A DNA stretch of 26,025 nucleotides from Byssochlamys sp. IMV 00236 (taxonomy: Eukaryota > Ascomycota > Eurotiomycetes > Eurotiales > Thermoascaceae), in NCBI GenBank assembly GCA_001931875.2, contig MSJH02000035.1:1-26025 (forward strand), given 5' to 3'. The stretch's first letter is position 1; each line of letters opens with the position of its first letter. The notes under the pieces were generated by a model, which did not search any database, was not told the DNA's origin, and worked only from the letters and a program-made list of their open reading frames with translations. This document shows positions 1 through 8,806 of this stretch, in pieces. The translations under genes were made by a program, and so were the position numbers.

Positions 1-1004
1 ACAACAAAAACTGTCCTTGCTCTAGGAAGTTTAATCAGTTTAGTCGCTGCTCAATCCTCCTGTAGTCGTAAGTGCAGCAGAAAAATGTGTAATCGTCATC
101 ATTTTAATATGACTTAGCCGATACTGTATCTTGCCATTGGTCTGGCTCTGTTGATTCATGTTGTTCTCCCAAATATGGTCTTGTCGTCCTTAACCTTCAA
201 TGGGTGCCTGGTTATGGTCCTAATGATGAATTCACTATCCACGGTAAAGCCTGAGTCTTTTTTAATTAATATAGATTCTTATTCTCATTGAAATTATTAG
301 GTCTCTGGCCTGATAAATGTGATGGCACATATGCTCCTTCCAATGGCTGTGATTCAAGCAGGAACTTGAACAATATTGCTTCAGTTATCAAATCAGCGAA
401 TGGTACACTATATAACCGTATGAATACCTTTTGGCCTAGTTACAAAGGAGATAACAATGTGTAACATCATAATGATATCAAATACAAAAGATAAGCTAAA
501 AAATCATTTTATTTAGCTTTTGGTCTCACGAATGGAATAAGCATGGTACCTGTGTAAGCACTCTTCGTCCTACTTGCTATGGTGATAAGTATGTTAAATA
601 TCAAGAAATTCCAGAGTATTTCGAGGTATGTTTATATATGCACACACATATATTTGTTTATTCAACTTTTATTTATAGAAAGCACTTGATCTTCGTGATG
701 AATACGATGTCTATGGTGCTCTCAGGTAATGAAAATGGTTGTCATTATCAATGGTATTCATATATGTATTTATACATTATATAGTTTAAGCGGAGTCATT
801 CCAGGCAATACGTATAATGTAAACACCTTTGCTGATGCCATTCAATCCCGCCTTGGTGCACAACCCATGTTAAACTGTGATGGATCAGGCACATTGAGTG
901 ATGTTGCTCTCTACTTTTATGTTCGTGGCCGTGACAATTACGAACTTACAGACAGTCCTACAAGTGGATCATGTTCTGGAGCTGTTTACTATCCAAAGAA
1001 ATAA
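1..1004 (+). CDS. Secreted RNase T2 (RNase Rh type), copy 1, 5' end cut by window
   Basis: Secreted acid ribonuclease of the RNase T2 family, which cleaves RNA through 2',3'-cyclic phosphates. Exons read 1-67, 118-243, 301-460, 517-625, 679-725 and 785-1004; all introns are GT..AG and the phases close. The reading frame is already inside the signal peptide at base 1; by comparison with copy 2 only the first three codons are missing. Both active-site blocks are present: FTIHGLWPDKC across the 243/301 junction and FWSHEWNKHGTC in exon 4. The C-terminus reads LYFYVRGRDNYELTD, as in Rhizopus RNase Rh. No stop or frameshift is seen, so it is probably functional. It matches copy 2 (3843-4858) without a visible difference up to about base 771; the last exon is strongly diverged. 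The gene is followed directly by a truncated TAF9 fragment on the other strand. Confidence 0.93.
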
Positions 1005-1024
1005 TAAAATGTGTGTTTATTTAT

Positions 1025-1142
1025 TTAAAAGTCATAATCATTGTCTTCATCCCTCGTGCGCTTAACCGATGGCTCTGGCGTGGATTTTTCTACATTCATG
1101 ATTTGACTATCTGTGTCCATTTGTGAGTCGAGTGTAACATTT
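1025..1142 (-). pseudogene. Truncated 3' end of TAF9 (duplication relic)
   Basis: These 118 bases match the last 118 coding bases of the intact TAF9 gene (4879-4996) with one visible difference, which changes one Asp of the acidic tail to Asn (EDND instead of EDDD). Homology stops inside the last TAF9 exon at 1142; the upstream sequence is unrelated, so there is no histone fold and no start. It was carried along when the RNase T2 gene was duplicated and may still serve as 3' flanking or terminator sequence for RNase T2 copy 1. Confidence 0.9.
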
Positions 1143-1282
1143 TGATACACATCTGCATAAATATGCCGGTTTATACAAAATTCGTTTTCTTTACTATTAT
1201 TTTCAATCTCGTATATAGTGGATTTTGAAAAAAGAAGCTTTTTTTTATTTCTTTCTTACAAACATAAAATACCTTGTCTCAA

Positions 1283-2419
1283 ATGAACAACAACCGTAAA
1301 GAAATGCTTAACAACCTTGCCCTTGCCATCATCTCTACTCAAAATGAGATTAAGGATGCAGTAAAGACTGTTTCAATTCAGGTAATTGAAATAAAGGATG
1401 AAATTATGTAGCTGAGAACTGCAAAGGAGGTATATGAAGAAAAGCTTTTTGAGATATAGCAAGAGAATACTAAGCTGAGAGAACAGCTTGAGAGTATTCT
1501 TGCTAACACAACAGACTCAAGCCGACCCAGACGTACAAAAAACGACGAGTTAAGCCAGTGCCTCACTTTAGACAACTTATGCCCTGATAGATCTGATCAA
1601 CATCCTGTTGTTGAGGGCACTAAGAACAAACGTCAATTCTCTTGGAACCTATTTAGAAAGTTGATGGAGGATGTGCATGGCAGCCCTGTGGACAATGTGA
1701 TGTTCAACGCTGCTCGTGGCTATATCATGATTTTTAGACTGCCTGCTCTCATTTGTGAAGTAAATCACAAGCATCAGACTGAAAATGATAAGTCGTTTAA
1801 GGATACTGATCCTCAGGCGAAACTAGCAGCCATTGGGGCTCTTGAGGAGATGGCTCCTCCTTTCATACCTTTACGTGCTTGTCTTGGCTCTTGGAGCGCC
1901 AATCTCATGATCCATTATTACTGGGCTCGCAATGAGAAGAACAGGTATTTTGCTGCTTCCAGCAATGAATAAGGTAACCATATCAATTAGAAAATAAGAA
2001 ACAGCTATTTTTTTTTAGTTTTTAAAAGATTAAACACCCCAAAACAATACTGCTCACGGCGGAGGCTTGTGCCAACCGTCTTCTTCTGCGAGTGTTCTTT
2101 ATGAAGAAAGTGATGAGAGTGATGACAGCGATATCAAATAAATTTAAGGATTCAAAAGATAAGATATAGTATTGCTTACACTTGTCATTATAGTGATGTT
2201 TGGCCTATCGATACCGCAAGTATATTTACATCAACTGCACATAACTACAAAGCAAAGGATACGAATAAGCGTCGTAGTAATAATAAAGGTATGTTGTAAA
2301 CCTATATATTGAAATCAAGTAGGTAGACTAATTGCTACGCAAATATAGGTAAGCGTGCTGCCAAAAGAACAAAGTCAGACATCAAATTGAAGTGTAATGT
2401 TCGATTACGGTGTATATAA
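1283..2419 (+). pseudogene. Broken coiled-coil gene, possibly a repetitive or mobile-element-linked family
   Basis: The frame opens at ATG 1283 and reads to a TAA at 1970-1972, but is interrupted by TAG at 1409-1411 and TAG at 1457-1459. Around these stops the sequence is a regular coiled coil (for example QENTKLREQLESIL) and glutamine would fit at both stops, suggesting CAG to TAG changes. Downstream comes a basic stretch and a folded-looking part (RKLMEDVHGSPVDNVMFNAA, ACLGSWSANLMIHYYWARN). Further protein-like pieces follow: an acidic one ending EESDESDDSDIK near 2064-2141 (with another in-frame stop shortly before it), and one at about 2190-2288 joined by a GT..AG intron to a lysine-rich tail ending at 2419. 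I do not recognise the family; its placement between duplicated blocks and its decay suggest a repetitive element. Function unknown. Confidence 0.5.
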
Positions 2420-2553
2420 ATAAATCATAAACCATTAATCATAATGTATTATATTTAACCGTTGTATTAAAGTATAATCACTATAGTAAGGGTATAGGGG
2501 AAGTACTGAACATTATTTTTGAGTGTATAAAACTATATAAATATGTATAAATC

Positions 2554-2568
2554 TGTATTGACAATACA
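2554..2568. repeat. Short perfect inverted repeat in AT-rich spacer
   Basis: TGTATTG and its reverse complement CAATACA are separated by one base. It lies in a stretch (2500-2640) dense in short TATA/TGTATA words resembling element termini, but no matching terminal repeat or target-site duplication could be established. Confidence 0.5.
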
Positions 2569-2671
2569 CAGCTTTATACATTTATTATGAAAACATACAA
2601 GACTGTATACAAAATATATTGATTTATGCAGCTTTATATTACCATCCAATTCAAGGCATGAGAACAAAAGA

Positions 2672-2911
2672 TCAGGAGGCAGTCCGATCGCATCGAGAAC
2701 GAGTGCTCAAGGAATGTAAATGACAAGGTACACCATGATACACACCAAGTTGATGTGACGAACCTATCACTATTAGTGGATGAGATATGTTGGTTGGCAT
2801 AGCAACTTGGTATTGCTTCGTAACAAGGATTTGCTCGAGTATCTGACGAGTCTCCATGAGTCGCTGTTGCAAATTAACAATTGCTTCATTATCTTCTTGA
2901 CTGTTAGACAT
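2672..2911 (-). CDS. Small unrecognised ORF, possibly element remnant
   Basis: An open frame of 79 codons from ATG 2911-2909 (a longer in-frame ATG lies at 3013). Its first half is hydrophilic and helical (NEAIVNLQQRLMETRQILEQ), like the coiled-coil N-terminus of transposon-borne proteins; the rest is not distinctive. There is no splice model, no domain and no paralogue in the window. It may be a decayed fragment. Low confidence that it is a gene. Confidence 0.25.
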   Translation of the reverse strand: MSNSQEDNEAIVNLQQRLMETRQILEQILVTKQYQVAMPTNISHPLIVIGSSHQLGVYHGVPCHLHSLSTRSRCDRTAS

Positions 2912-3013
2912 GTTGTTAGGATTATCAAAACTGAGGGCAATGGTCTTTCCGCTTACAGATAACTGAAGACCAAAGCTATGAAATAATTTATATTTCTCCG
3001 CTATGAAAACCAA

Positions 3014-3842
3014 TAAAGGTAATTAAAGCATATATATTATTCTTGTGCTTGTTCTCTGGTCCAATTATAAAAATATACAGACATCGTTGTCAATTATGCA
3101 GCTTCATGATAGGGAAACTGTATTAAATGGCATGATAAAGATATTCAAAACCTTAGATTGCATAAGGGGATTAAAGCAAAGAAGTTTACGCGTTCGTAAG
3201 GTTTGATGCCGTTTGAAGAGAAGGAAAGTCAGAGCCTGTGATATACGAAATAACAAAAGATAAGAAAATACAGCAAAACTGAGGTATTTCTTCTTATTGA
3301 TCAAGAGTGTTTCTTATTTACACTTTAAGCTTCTGTGAGATTATAGCTGATAACTGCTCTGGGACGAAGTAGCTTAATTTTGGGTTTCTTAGTTTTTACT
3401 ACTGTGACATATGAATCAAGAAATGATGTTATGCATTGTACTAGTTTTTGTTATTGTAAAGGCAGTTGCCTTAATTTCAATGCGCATAAATTATGCTTGG
3501 ATACAACCGGGTCGTTTCTTGAGATGCCCAAGTTGTTATGAGTGATGCGATTCAGATGGACGAGCAACAGTAAGTTCAATCTTGACAGTTGGTTGTGGAA
3601 AACTAAAGGTGATGAATGTCTTTTCTAAATAAGGCGAAAAGTATCGAAAGCGAATGTATTTTATTTTTTCAAGTTAATCAAAAAGATGTTGGCCGTAGAG
3701 GATAACTTGCATTGCATTAAAACTGTGCATTGTATTCACAGACTGTTATATTGGTTGATCAACCTTTTGAAACTTTGTTATGCAAAAAATTAATGCTTTT
3801 ATTTGTAGCCACATTTATTTCTATCTCTTATCATTTCATAAC
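3014..3842. other. Gene-poor AT-rich spacer upstream of RNase T2 copy 2
   Basis: No ORF here has codon structure or splice signals that I can support; the 66-codon minus-strand frame at 3104-3304 is hydrophobic and undistinguished. The 3' part must contain the promoter of the RNase T2 gene starting at 3843. Under a tandem-duplication model the same sequence should precede copy 1 outside the window. Confidence 0.5.
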
Positions 3843-4858
3843 ATGTTTATAACAACAAAAACTGTCCTTGCTCTAGGAAGTTTAATCAGTTTAGTCGCTG
3901 CTCAATCCTCCTGTAGTCGTAAGTGCAGCAGAAAAATGTGTAATCGTCATCATTTTAATATGACTTAGCCGATACTGTATCTTGCCATTGGTCTGGCTCT
4001 GTTGATTCATGTTGTTCTCCCAAATATGGTCTTGTCGTCCTTAACCTTCAATGGGTGCCTGGTTATGGTCCTAATGATGAATTCACTATCCACGGTAAAG
4101 CCTGAGTCTTTTTTAATTAATATAGATTCTTATTCTCATTGAAATTATTAGGTCTCTGGCCTGATAAATGTGATGGCACATATGCTCCTTCCAATGGCTG
4201 TGATTCAAGCAGGAACTTGAACAATATTGCTTCAGTTATCAAATCAGCGAATGGTACACTATATAACCGTATGAATACCTTTTGGCCTAGTTACAAAGGA
4301 GATAACAATGTGTAACATCATAATGATATCAAATACAAAAGATAAGCTAAAAAATCATTTTATTTAGCTTTTGGTCTCACGAATGGAATAAGCATGGTAC
4401 CTGTGTAAGCACTCTTCGTCCTACTTGCTATGGTGATAAGTATGTTAAATATCAAGAAATTCCAGAGTATTTCGAGGTATGTTTATATATGCACACACAT
4501 ATATTTGTTTATTCAACTTTTATTTATAGAAAGCACTTGATCTTCGTGATGAATACGATGTCTATGGTGCTCTCAGGTAATGAAAATGGTTGTCATTATC
4601 AATGGTATTCATATATGTATTCATACATTATATAGTTCAAAAAAAATCATCCCAGGCACAACACGTAATGTAAACGCCTTTGTTGATGCCATTCAATCCC
4701 GCTTTCATGTACAGCCTATGTTGAACTGTACTCATTCAGGCACATTGAGTGATGTTTCTCTCTACTTTTATGTTCGTGGCCGTGACAATTACGAACTTAC
4801 AGACAGTCCTGCTGATGGAACATGTTTTGGAAATGTTAAATTTCCAAAGAAATACTAA
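3843..4858 (+). CDS. Secreted RNase T2 (RNase Rh type), copy 2, complete
   Basis: Complete RNase T2 family ribonuclease of 246 residues, close to the length of the RNase Rh precursor. Exons: 3843-3918, 3969-4094, 4152-4311, 4368-4476, 4530-4576, 4636-4858; all introns are 50-59 nt GT..AG. ATG 3843 is chosen because it starts a clean signal peptide (MFITTKTVLALGSLISLVAA); an in-frame ATG at 3780 would add 21 residues before it. Expected catalytic residues are present: His67 in the first conserved block and His125, Glu126 and His130 in the second (FWSHEWNKHGTC). Many cysteines suggest disulphide bonding, as in the family. Likely role: extracellular RNA breakdown for phosphate or nitrogen supply, inferred from the family. 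The last exon differs from copy 1 in sequence and by one extra C-terminal Tyr codon. It converges on TAF9 with 20 bp between stop codons. Confidence 0.95.
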
Positions 4859-4996
4859 TAAAATGTGTGTTTATTTATTTAAAAGTCATAATCATCGTCT
4901 TCATCCCTCGTGCGCTTAACCGATGGCTCTGGCGTGGATTTTTCTACATTCATGATTTGACTATCTGTGTCCATTTGTGAGTCGAGTGTAACATTT
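3852..4996. repeat. Segmental duplication, copy B (RNase T2 + TAF9 3' end)
   Basis: Partner of 1-1142. Homology ends at 4996, inside the last TAF9 exon; beyond it the intact TAF9 gene continues while copy A runs into unrelated DNA. This marks copy B as the one holding the ancestral right flank. Confidence 0.95.
4857..4882. terminator. Shared bidirectional 3'-end signal (RNase T2 / TAF9)
   Basis: AATAAA occurs on the plus strand starting next to the RNase T2 stop, and TTTATTTATTT supplies AATAAATAAA-like words on the minus strand next to the TAF9 stop. The two stops are 20 bp apart, so each 3' UTR must run into the other gene. An equivalent sequence is kept at 1003-1028 in copy A. Confidence 0.55.
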
Positions 4997-5519
4997 GACT
5001 GTTGTTGCTTTGGTGCCTTTTTAAACATGTTATTGACACTTTATCATTTCTATCAACAGTTAAACTTACATCAGGCACAATTGAGAAATTGATTCCAGTT
5101 AGACAGTGTTTCTCTGCTGGTAATCGAATACCATATTTCTCGGGAATAAGCGGTAGAGGCGCCTTGTTCTTTTCTTGAGCAAGTTCGAGCAAGAACTCTT
5201 TGGGTGGTGGTGTCGTAAATGAATGGTTGACTCGTCCTTGTATAGCAAGTTGAATATCTTCCAGTTCAATATCCATTTTATTAGCATGTTCTGCATATAC
5301 GAGAGCATCCTGTAATACGTCTGTTGTATATCCTTTAAGAAAAAGTAATTAACACACAAGAGAATGAAAATAATAGTAAACAAGGTTACGATGTGCAAAT
5401 TCAAGTAATTGATGAACTACTTTGGGATCATAGTCTTCAACACCTAATGACTGTAAGATGAGTGAAATCAATCTTGCATCGCGAGGTTGAGCTGGTTGTT
5501 TCTGTGTATCAGCAGGCAT
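4879..5519 (-). CDS. TAF9: Transcription initiation factor TFIID subunit 9
   Basis: Histone-fold subunit of TFIID (and SAGA in other fungi), which pairs with TAF6 in promoter recognition by RNA polymerase II. Exons (minus strand): 5519-5390, 5332-5070, 5016-4879, giving 176 residues; phases close. The histone fold runs from about residue 12 (PRDARLISLILQSLGVEDYD) through LEFAHRYTTDVLQDALVYAEHA to DIQLAIQGR. The family's conserved C-terminal block follows (FTTPPPKEFLLELAQEKN, IPEKYGIRLPAEKHCLTG). The third exon encodes a polar, acidic tail (TRDEDDDYDF) containing a nuclear-signal-like SVKRTR. ATG 5519 is preferred over an upstream in-frame ATG at 5573 that would add an unrelated hydrophobic leader. 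It is divergent from the gene at 5877. The end of exon 3 is duplicated at 1025-1142. Confidence 0.95.
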
Positions 5520-5876
5520 AGCTGTAGAATATAGAATATAATATAGGAAAGAAAAAAAACCTTTTTTAGCCAATCAAACAATAGGAATAACCCATTCTAG
5601 CATACACGCACATCTTTATTATGCTCTGATGACACATATATACACCATTCATACATAGCAGAGAGAGAGAGAGAGAACTTTCTCATCATTACTCATGTTA
5701 CAAGTGTTTTAAACTACAAGAATGGGGATAAGCTTGACTCAAAAGTGTCGTGGGGATACCAAAAAAAGAAACTCTGATCACTCAGATTAGGGCTATTTTG
5801 TGTGACTTATGGAAAAAGCTTTCTCCCTTTCAACCCCCCTTCCCTTTTCTTTTCTGTTTGTAACGCTCTGTTATCA
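5520..5876. promoter_or_regulatory. Shared divergent promoter region (TAF9 / 454-aa gene)
   Basis: 357 bp between two start codons pointing away from each other. It contains a (GA)8 microsatellite at 5661-5676 and pyrimidine-rich tracts just before ATG 5877. No specific factor site is identifiable. Confidence 0.5.
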
Positions 5877-7411
5877 ATGAATAAACTCATATTCTCACCA
5901 GAAAATGTAAAAGGAAACCAGTCAAACAAGTCGAATGCGACACCATCAACCAACAAGATCATTTTGGATTACTTGCTTTATCTTTCTATTCAATCCAGAT
6001 TAAACCAAGCCAGTATCGAATTACTTGAACTATCCGATCCATTGCCAAAAGAAAAAGAAAGACTTGAAGTACGCAAGAAGAGATGGATAGAGTCAGCTAC
6101 AAAGGCAGAACAAGATAAACGCGCAGTTGAATCAATAGTGGCAGGTAACAACAAAAAGAATATGATAAAGTTGCGTTAAAACAATCTAAAACCCATCTAC
6201 TAGGCATACTTTCCAGTCACTGCAACAAGACACCCTCTTTTAAACACGACCACCATTTTGAACAGCGTCTTCACTTGTGCCAACTGACAAACCTTGTCTT
6301 TGGCCGATTCGACGCTCTATGGACTGGTCAGCATGTGATTGCTCATAAAGCAACTGCACGTAGACGACGACACCAATCGGTCGTAGTTGACAATCCGGAC
6401 GAGGACGACATTCTTTGCGATATCAAGAAACGCGAAAAACGTTTCTCGCAGCCTATCTTACCTCCCTTTTGCCGACGACACCGTGTACAAGACTGTTATG
6501 GATGTGTCTTACCCAATCATCCCACGTCGCCGGCCCCGCCCGCTGGCCTGATCGAAGCCATCCCAACCTTTTTGAGAACAAGCGCAGATATGCTTCGACG
6601 TATACTTGAATCAGACAATGAGGTCAAGCCCATGATGTTTGCTGGTCAAAAGGTAATGGGTGGAGGTATGCCGCCCAAGTGGTACGATCTGTTCCTGGAA
6701 CTCCTTACCCAGGCTGCGATAGAGAGTTACCTGTGTGATGCCCAGGTTGGCCTAGAGCCTATATTTGAGATATTCTCTTATGGAGATGTTGAGGAGGAAG
6801 AGGATGAGGAAGAATATGAAGAAGAAGAGCATGAGCAAGACGTGGACGAATGGGGGATCAGAGCAGCAGATCATCATTTGCTATTTCCAAAAACACGCAC
6901 CATGTACTTGTTCAAGACTCAAGTAAGAGAAAGGGAAAAAGATGTAAGTCATCTGACAGGAGTGACAACTTGAGCTTACCTCCTTGCTTTTTTTTTGCTA
7001 GTTTTTGAATATTACCGAAGGAAGCTTTCAAGCACACTTTGAGAAGCTAGCACAGCGTTTCCCTCTTGAGCATTTTGAAAGAAATATGGGCGACTTTATT
7101 CAAATGATCCTAGATACGATGGATATACCAACATTAGATAATGTAAGTACATATGTATAGTTAATATATAAAATGTTGCCAACATTTTTTCCTAGAATGA
7201 CTCAAATGAAGCTACAGAAACACAGGAGCAAACAGGTCCCTCTGTTTATAAATATCCTGGAGATGGCTCTCTCTTAATGCCAGAGATTCCAGATGATGAC
7301 GCTCAAACAACAGAAACGGGTAAAAAACGACCTGCGTCTGTTATGGAGGAAGAAAAGGACACAACTGATAATAATAGCAATAATAATAAACGCGTAAAGG
7401 AGGAGCCATAA
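5877..7411 (+). CDS. Unrecognised acidic fungal protein, 454 aa
   Basis: Four exons with closing phases: 5877-6144, 6204-6943, 7002-7142, 7196-7411. I do not recognise the family. What can be seen: a charged helical N-terminus (KEKERLEVRKKRWIESATKA), a basic run (ARRRRHQ), and a His/Cys cluster at about residues 178-196 (FCRRHRVQDCYGCVLPNH) that could bind metal. A conserved-looking globular part follows (MPPKWYDLFLELLTQAAIES), then an almost pure Glu/Asp run near residue 285-305, a helical stretch (FQAHFEKLAQRFPLEHFERN), and a low-complexity tail with a probable nuclear signal (KKRPASV ... NNNKRVKEEP). Acidic run plus nuclear-type signals suggest a nuclear or chromatin role; this is inference only. 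ATG 5877 is chosen over 5802 because the extra leader is hydrophobic and low in coding character. It ends 8 bp from the HMG-box gene stop. Confidence 0.85.
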
Positions 7412-7419
7412 TTTAATTT

Positions 7420-8249
7420 TTATTCGCTATCAGAACTGCTGTCACTTGTGTCGCTGCTGTCTTCACTAGAAGACGAGCTACTAGTGTCGTCTTCATGATC
7501 AGATGAGCGAAGTTGATCTTCTTCTTCTTCATCACTACTATTACTGTCATCGCTGCTACTGTCGCTTTCACTATCATCGCTACTGCTGCTACTGCTGCTG
7601 CTGCTGCTACTACTACTGTCCTTGCTATTGTTGATATTATTTTTAACCATGACACTTGGCTTTACAGTAGGCAGAAGCTTTCTTTTTGCAGGCACAGCCT
7701 CCTCCTTTTCGAGTTTAGGTTTTTTTTCCACGCCATGCATTTTCTCATAGACAGCCAATTCCTTTGTGTATCTCTCTCTGTCCTGTTTAGCCAACTCATT
7801 GTAAGGCTATCATAAAGTCAATAATGCATTGTATTTTCTCCTTTATGACAGGTCTTACTTTCTTTTCTTCTTCAGACAAACTTCTCCATCTTTCACCATA
7901 AATCTTGCTCTTTTGTGCAAAAACCAACTCAGGGAATTCCTTGTCAATCTGAGGACGTATAGCATTACAAAAGTAAAAGTAGTTGGAAGTAGGCTGCTTT
8001 GGTAAATCAGGATTTCTTTCTCTCTTCTTCTTGACTTGTTGAACTTGTTCAGCCTGTACGAATCCTTCGACGTGTTCACTAATCAACTTGGATACTGTAT
8101 TCAAATGAGTAGCGATGTCACTTGCTGCCTGGGCAAGTTCTGGACTCTATTAAATAGATGAGTACCAATGGTCTTGTGATGTATGCTCTTCCAGTTGTTA
8201 TTATTATTATTTTTATTACTTCATGAAGTTTTGCCAAAATATCCTTCAT
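7420..8249 (-). CDS. HMG-box protein with acidic serine-rich tail
   Basis: DNA-binding architectural protein of 234 residues. Exons (minus strand): 8249-8220, 8146-7859, 7806-7420; phases close. A helical N-terminus (ELAQAASDIATHLNTVSKLI) precedes a single HMG box at about residues 57-126 (PKQPTSNYFYFCNAIRPQI, ERWRSLSEEEKKPYNELAKQ, RERYTKELAVYE). The last intron interrupts the box exactly at EEEKK/PYNEL, and splicing restores the canonical box. The C-terminal third is basic (KKPKLEKEE, PAKRK) followed by a Ser/Asp/Glu tract, partly from AGC/AGT triplet repeats around 7570-7625, so its length may vary between strains. Acidic tails commonly tune DNA binding in HMG proteins. Nuclear location is inferred. 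Its upstream region is shared with the SLC35F6-like gene. Confidence 0.9.
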
Positions 8250-8806
8250 TTTAACTACAAAGAAAAAAGAAAAAGGGAGAAAAAAAAAGAGCGTAAAAAA
8301 TACAGTAGTCTCCCCAAAAATTATTGGCTGTTTGGCAGGGGGGCGCGCCAACCCGAGTATGATGGACCCTATCACTGTTGCCGTGTTAAATGTCCGTGGC
8401 GAGAATATGACTTTATTTGCTTGAAAGTACGTTTTCTCTTTCTCTCTTTCTTCCTTTTATAAAGGACGTGTTTTCGTTTACAGATTTGGGCCAATGAAAG
8501 CCCGCCTGTCAAGATTAAACAAATGGACATAATTTCTTTAAAAGGAAAAAATTACCCTCCATGTATTCATATTGCTCGCAAAATAATAAAATAAAAAAAA
8601 AAGAGAGAAAGAGAAAGCATGTATGAAAATCATGGCATCATGACAGCTAATAAACAAAAGCAAAAAAAAAAAAGATAAAGGGGGGAAGAATGAAATAAAG
8701 ACGATAAAAGGGGGAAAAAGATAGCCGTGAGCTTGTGACCGATCACCAATAAATACAGCTGCATCATTTTTATCTCTTTTTTTCCTTTTTTTCTCCTTTT
8801 ACCAAA
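8250..8806. promoter_or_regulatory. Divergent promoter region (HMG-box / SLC35F6-like)
   Basis: 557 bp between divergent start codons, rich in A/G runs. Just before ATG 8807 there is a long pyrimidine tract (CTTTTTTTCC-like runs from about 8769), a common feature of fungal core promoters. It also holds the unresolved small ORF at 8359-8594. Confidence 0.45.
8359..8594 (+). other. Possible small or decayed gene, unresolved
   Basis: Two protein-like pieces lie in the divergent spacer. The first starts at ATG 8359 or 8362 (MDPITVAVLNVRGENMTLFA) and hits TGA at 8422. The second follows a good acceptor (TTTACAG, ending 8483) and reads 8484-8594 (IWANESPPVKIKQMDIISLK) to a TAA. A standard donor at 8427 would join the second piece to a different frame (REYDFICLK). 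Alternation of hydrophobic residues resembles a beta-rich, OB-fold-like fragment, but no family is recognised. A non-standard donor, a frameshifted pseudogene, or chance are all possible. Confidence 0.25.

Larger units (their letters stand above)
1..1142. repeat. Segmental duplication, copy A (RNase T2 + TAF9 3' end)
   Basis: Direct repeat of 3852-4996. The offset is 3851 bases up to the RNase T2 stop and 3854 after it, because copy B has one extra codon. Identity looks complete over 1-771, falls sharply over 772-1001 and returns over 1002-1142 with one difference. The left end lies outside the window; the right end is sharp at 1142. Confidence 0.95.

Noticed and set aside
1379..1411. Treating the first TAG of the coiled-coil gene as the end of a 30-nt intron (GTAATTG...ATGTAG)
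   Set aside because: Too short for an intron in this window (others are 44 nt or longer), and the encoded residues continue the coiled coil.
1..5000. CRISPR-like array or toxin/antitoxin-type system around the duplicated RNase
   Set aside because: There are only two long gene-sized copies with introns and a eukaryotic signal peptide; no short regular repeats or bacterial-type partner genes.
7513..7815. 100-codon Ala/Thr/Val-rich plus-strand frame
   Set aside because: Antisense shadow of the serine repeat of the HMG-box gene.
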